Of a DNA stretch of 5,633 bases, positions 5,622 to 5,633 are shown piece by piece; the stretch's first letter is position 1, and every line of letters begins with the position of its first letter. Below the pieces are notes generated by a model. That model searched no databases. It was given only the letters and a program-made list of their open reading frames with translations, and was not told the origin of the DNA. The translations under genes were made by a program, and so were the position numbers. Location of the stretch: positions 1 to 5,633 of the forward strand of contig JAMCUV010000063.1 of NCBI GenBank assembly GCA_023379345.1, written 5' to 3'. This stretch comes from Thermoplasmatota archaeon. Its GTDB lineage: Archaea > Thermoplasmatota > Thermoplasmata > Thermoplasmatales > Thermoplasmataceae.

Positions 5622-5633
5622 GAGATATGGAAA

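Noticed and set aside
5627..5633. Possible start (ATG GAA A) of a rightward gene at the right edge
   Set aside because: Only two codons are visible; nothing shows that a gene begins here.
1..5633. CRISPR arrays, tRNA or rRNA genes, insertion sequences, attachment sites, toxin-antitoxin or defence genes
   Set aside because: No repeated spacer pattern, cloverleaf, transposase motif or long terminal repeat was seen by reading; nearly all DNA is accounted for by five conserved genes.

Overview
The window looks like a piece of a thermoacidophilic archaeal chromosome, most likely from the Thermoplasmata (a relative of Thermoplasma). The evidence is gene content and style. There is a stand-alone Dph2 of archaeal length, which diphthamide biosynthesis needs and bacteria lack. 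There is an archaeal/eukaryotic-type (CDKAL1-like) tRNA methylthiotransferase. Genes are tightly packed, with AT-rich boxes about 25 bases ahead of starts instead of strong Shine-Dalgarno sites, and AGG (Arg) and ATA (Ile) codons are used heavily. Base composition is close to balanced by eye. The species cannot be named from the sequence alone.

Layout, left to right. (1) The 3' part of hutI (imidazolonepropionase, histidine degradation) runs rightwards and is cut by the left edge. (2) An 88-base gap follows, then dph2 (diphthamide synthase subunit), also rightwards. (3) dph2 meets a leftward radical-SAM tRNA t6A37 methylthiotransferase gene tail to tail, with their stop codons overlapping by 6 bases. 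(4) A divergent regulatory region (3473-3615) separates that gene from a rightward Lrp/AsnC-type regulator. It holds a tandem octamer repeat and two short palindromic elements. (5) The regulator meets a leftward class II fumarase/aspartase-family gene, best read as aspartate ammonia-lyase. Their two stop codons abut exactly inside one palindrome. (6) The right edge holds the aspartase promoter region, with a TATA-like box and a perfect 7-base-arm inverted repeat placed where a repressor would block initiation.

Two themes join the genes. HutI (histidine towards glutamate) and aspartase (aspartate to fumarate plus ammonia) are amino-acid catabolic enzymes, which suits a peptide-scavenging heterotroph, and an Lrp-type regulator beside aspartase is a natural candidate to control it. 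Dph2 and the methylthiotransferase are both Fe-S, SAM-using enzymes that modify the decoding machinery (EF-2 and tRNA A37).

The genes themselves are recognisable families and I see no clearly new multi-gene system. The most interesting signals are the palindromes at the lrp and aspartase promoters, the two zero-spacer convergent junctions, the unusual N-terminal extension of the regulator, the uncertain dph2 start, and a changed substrate-site motif in HutI.
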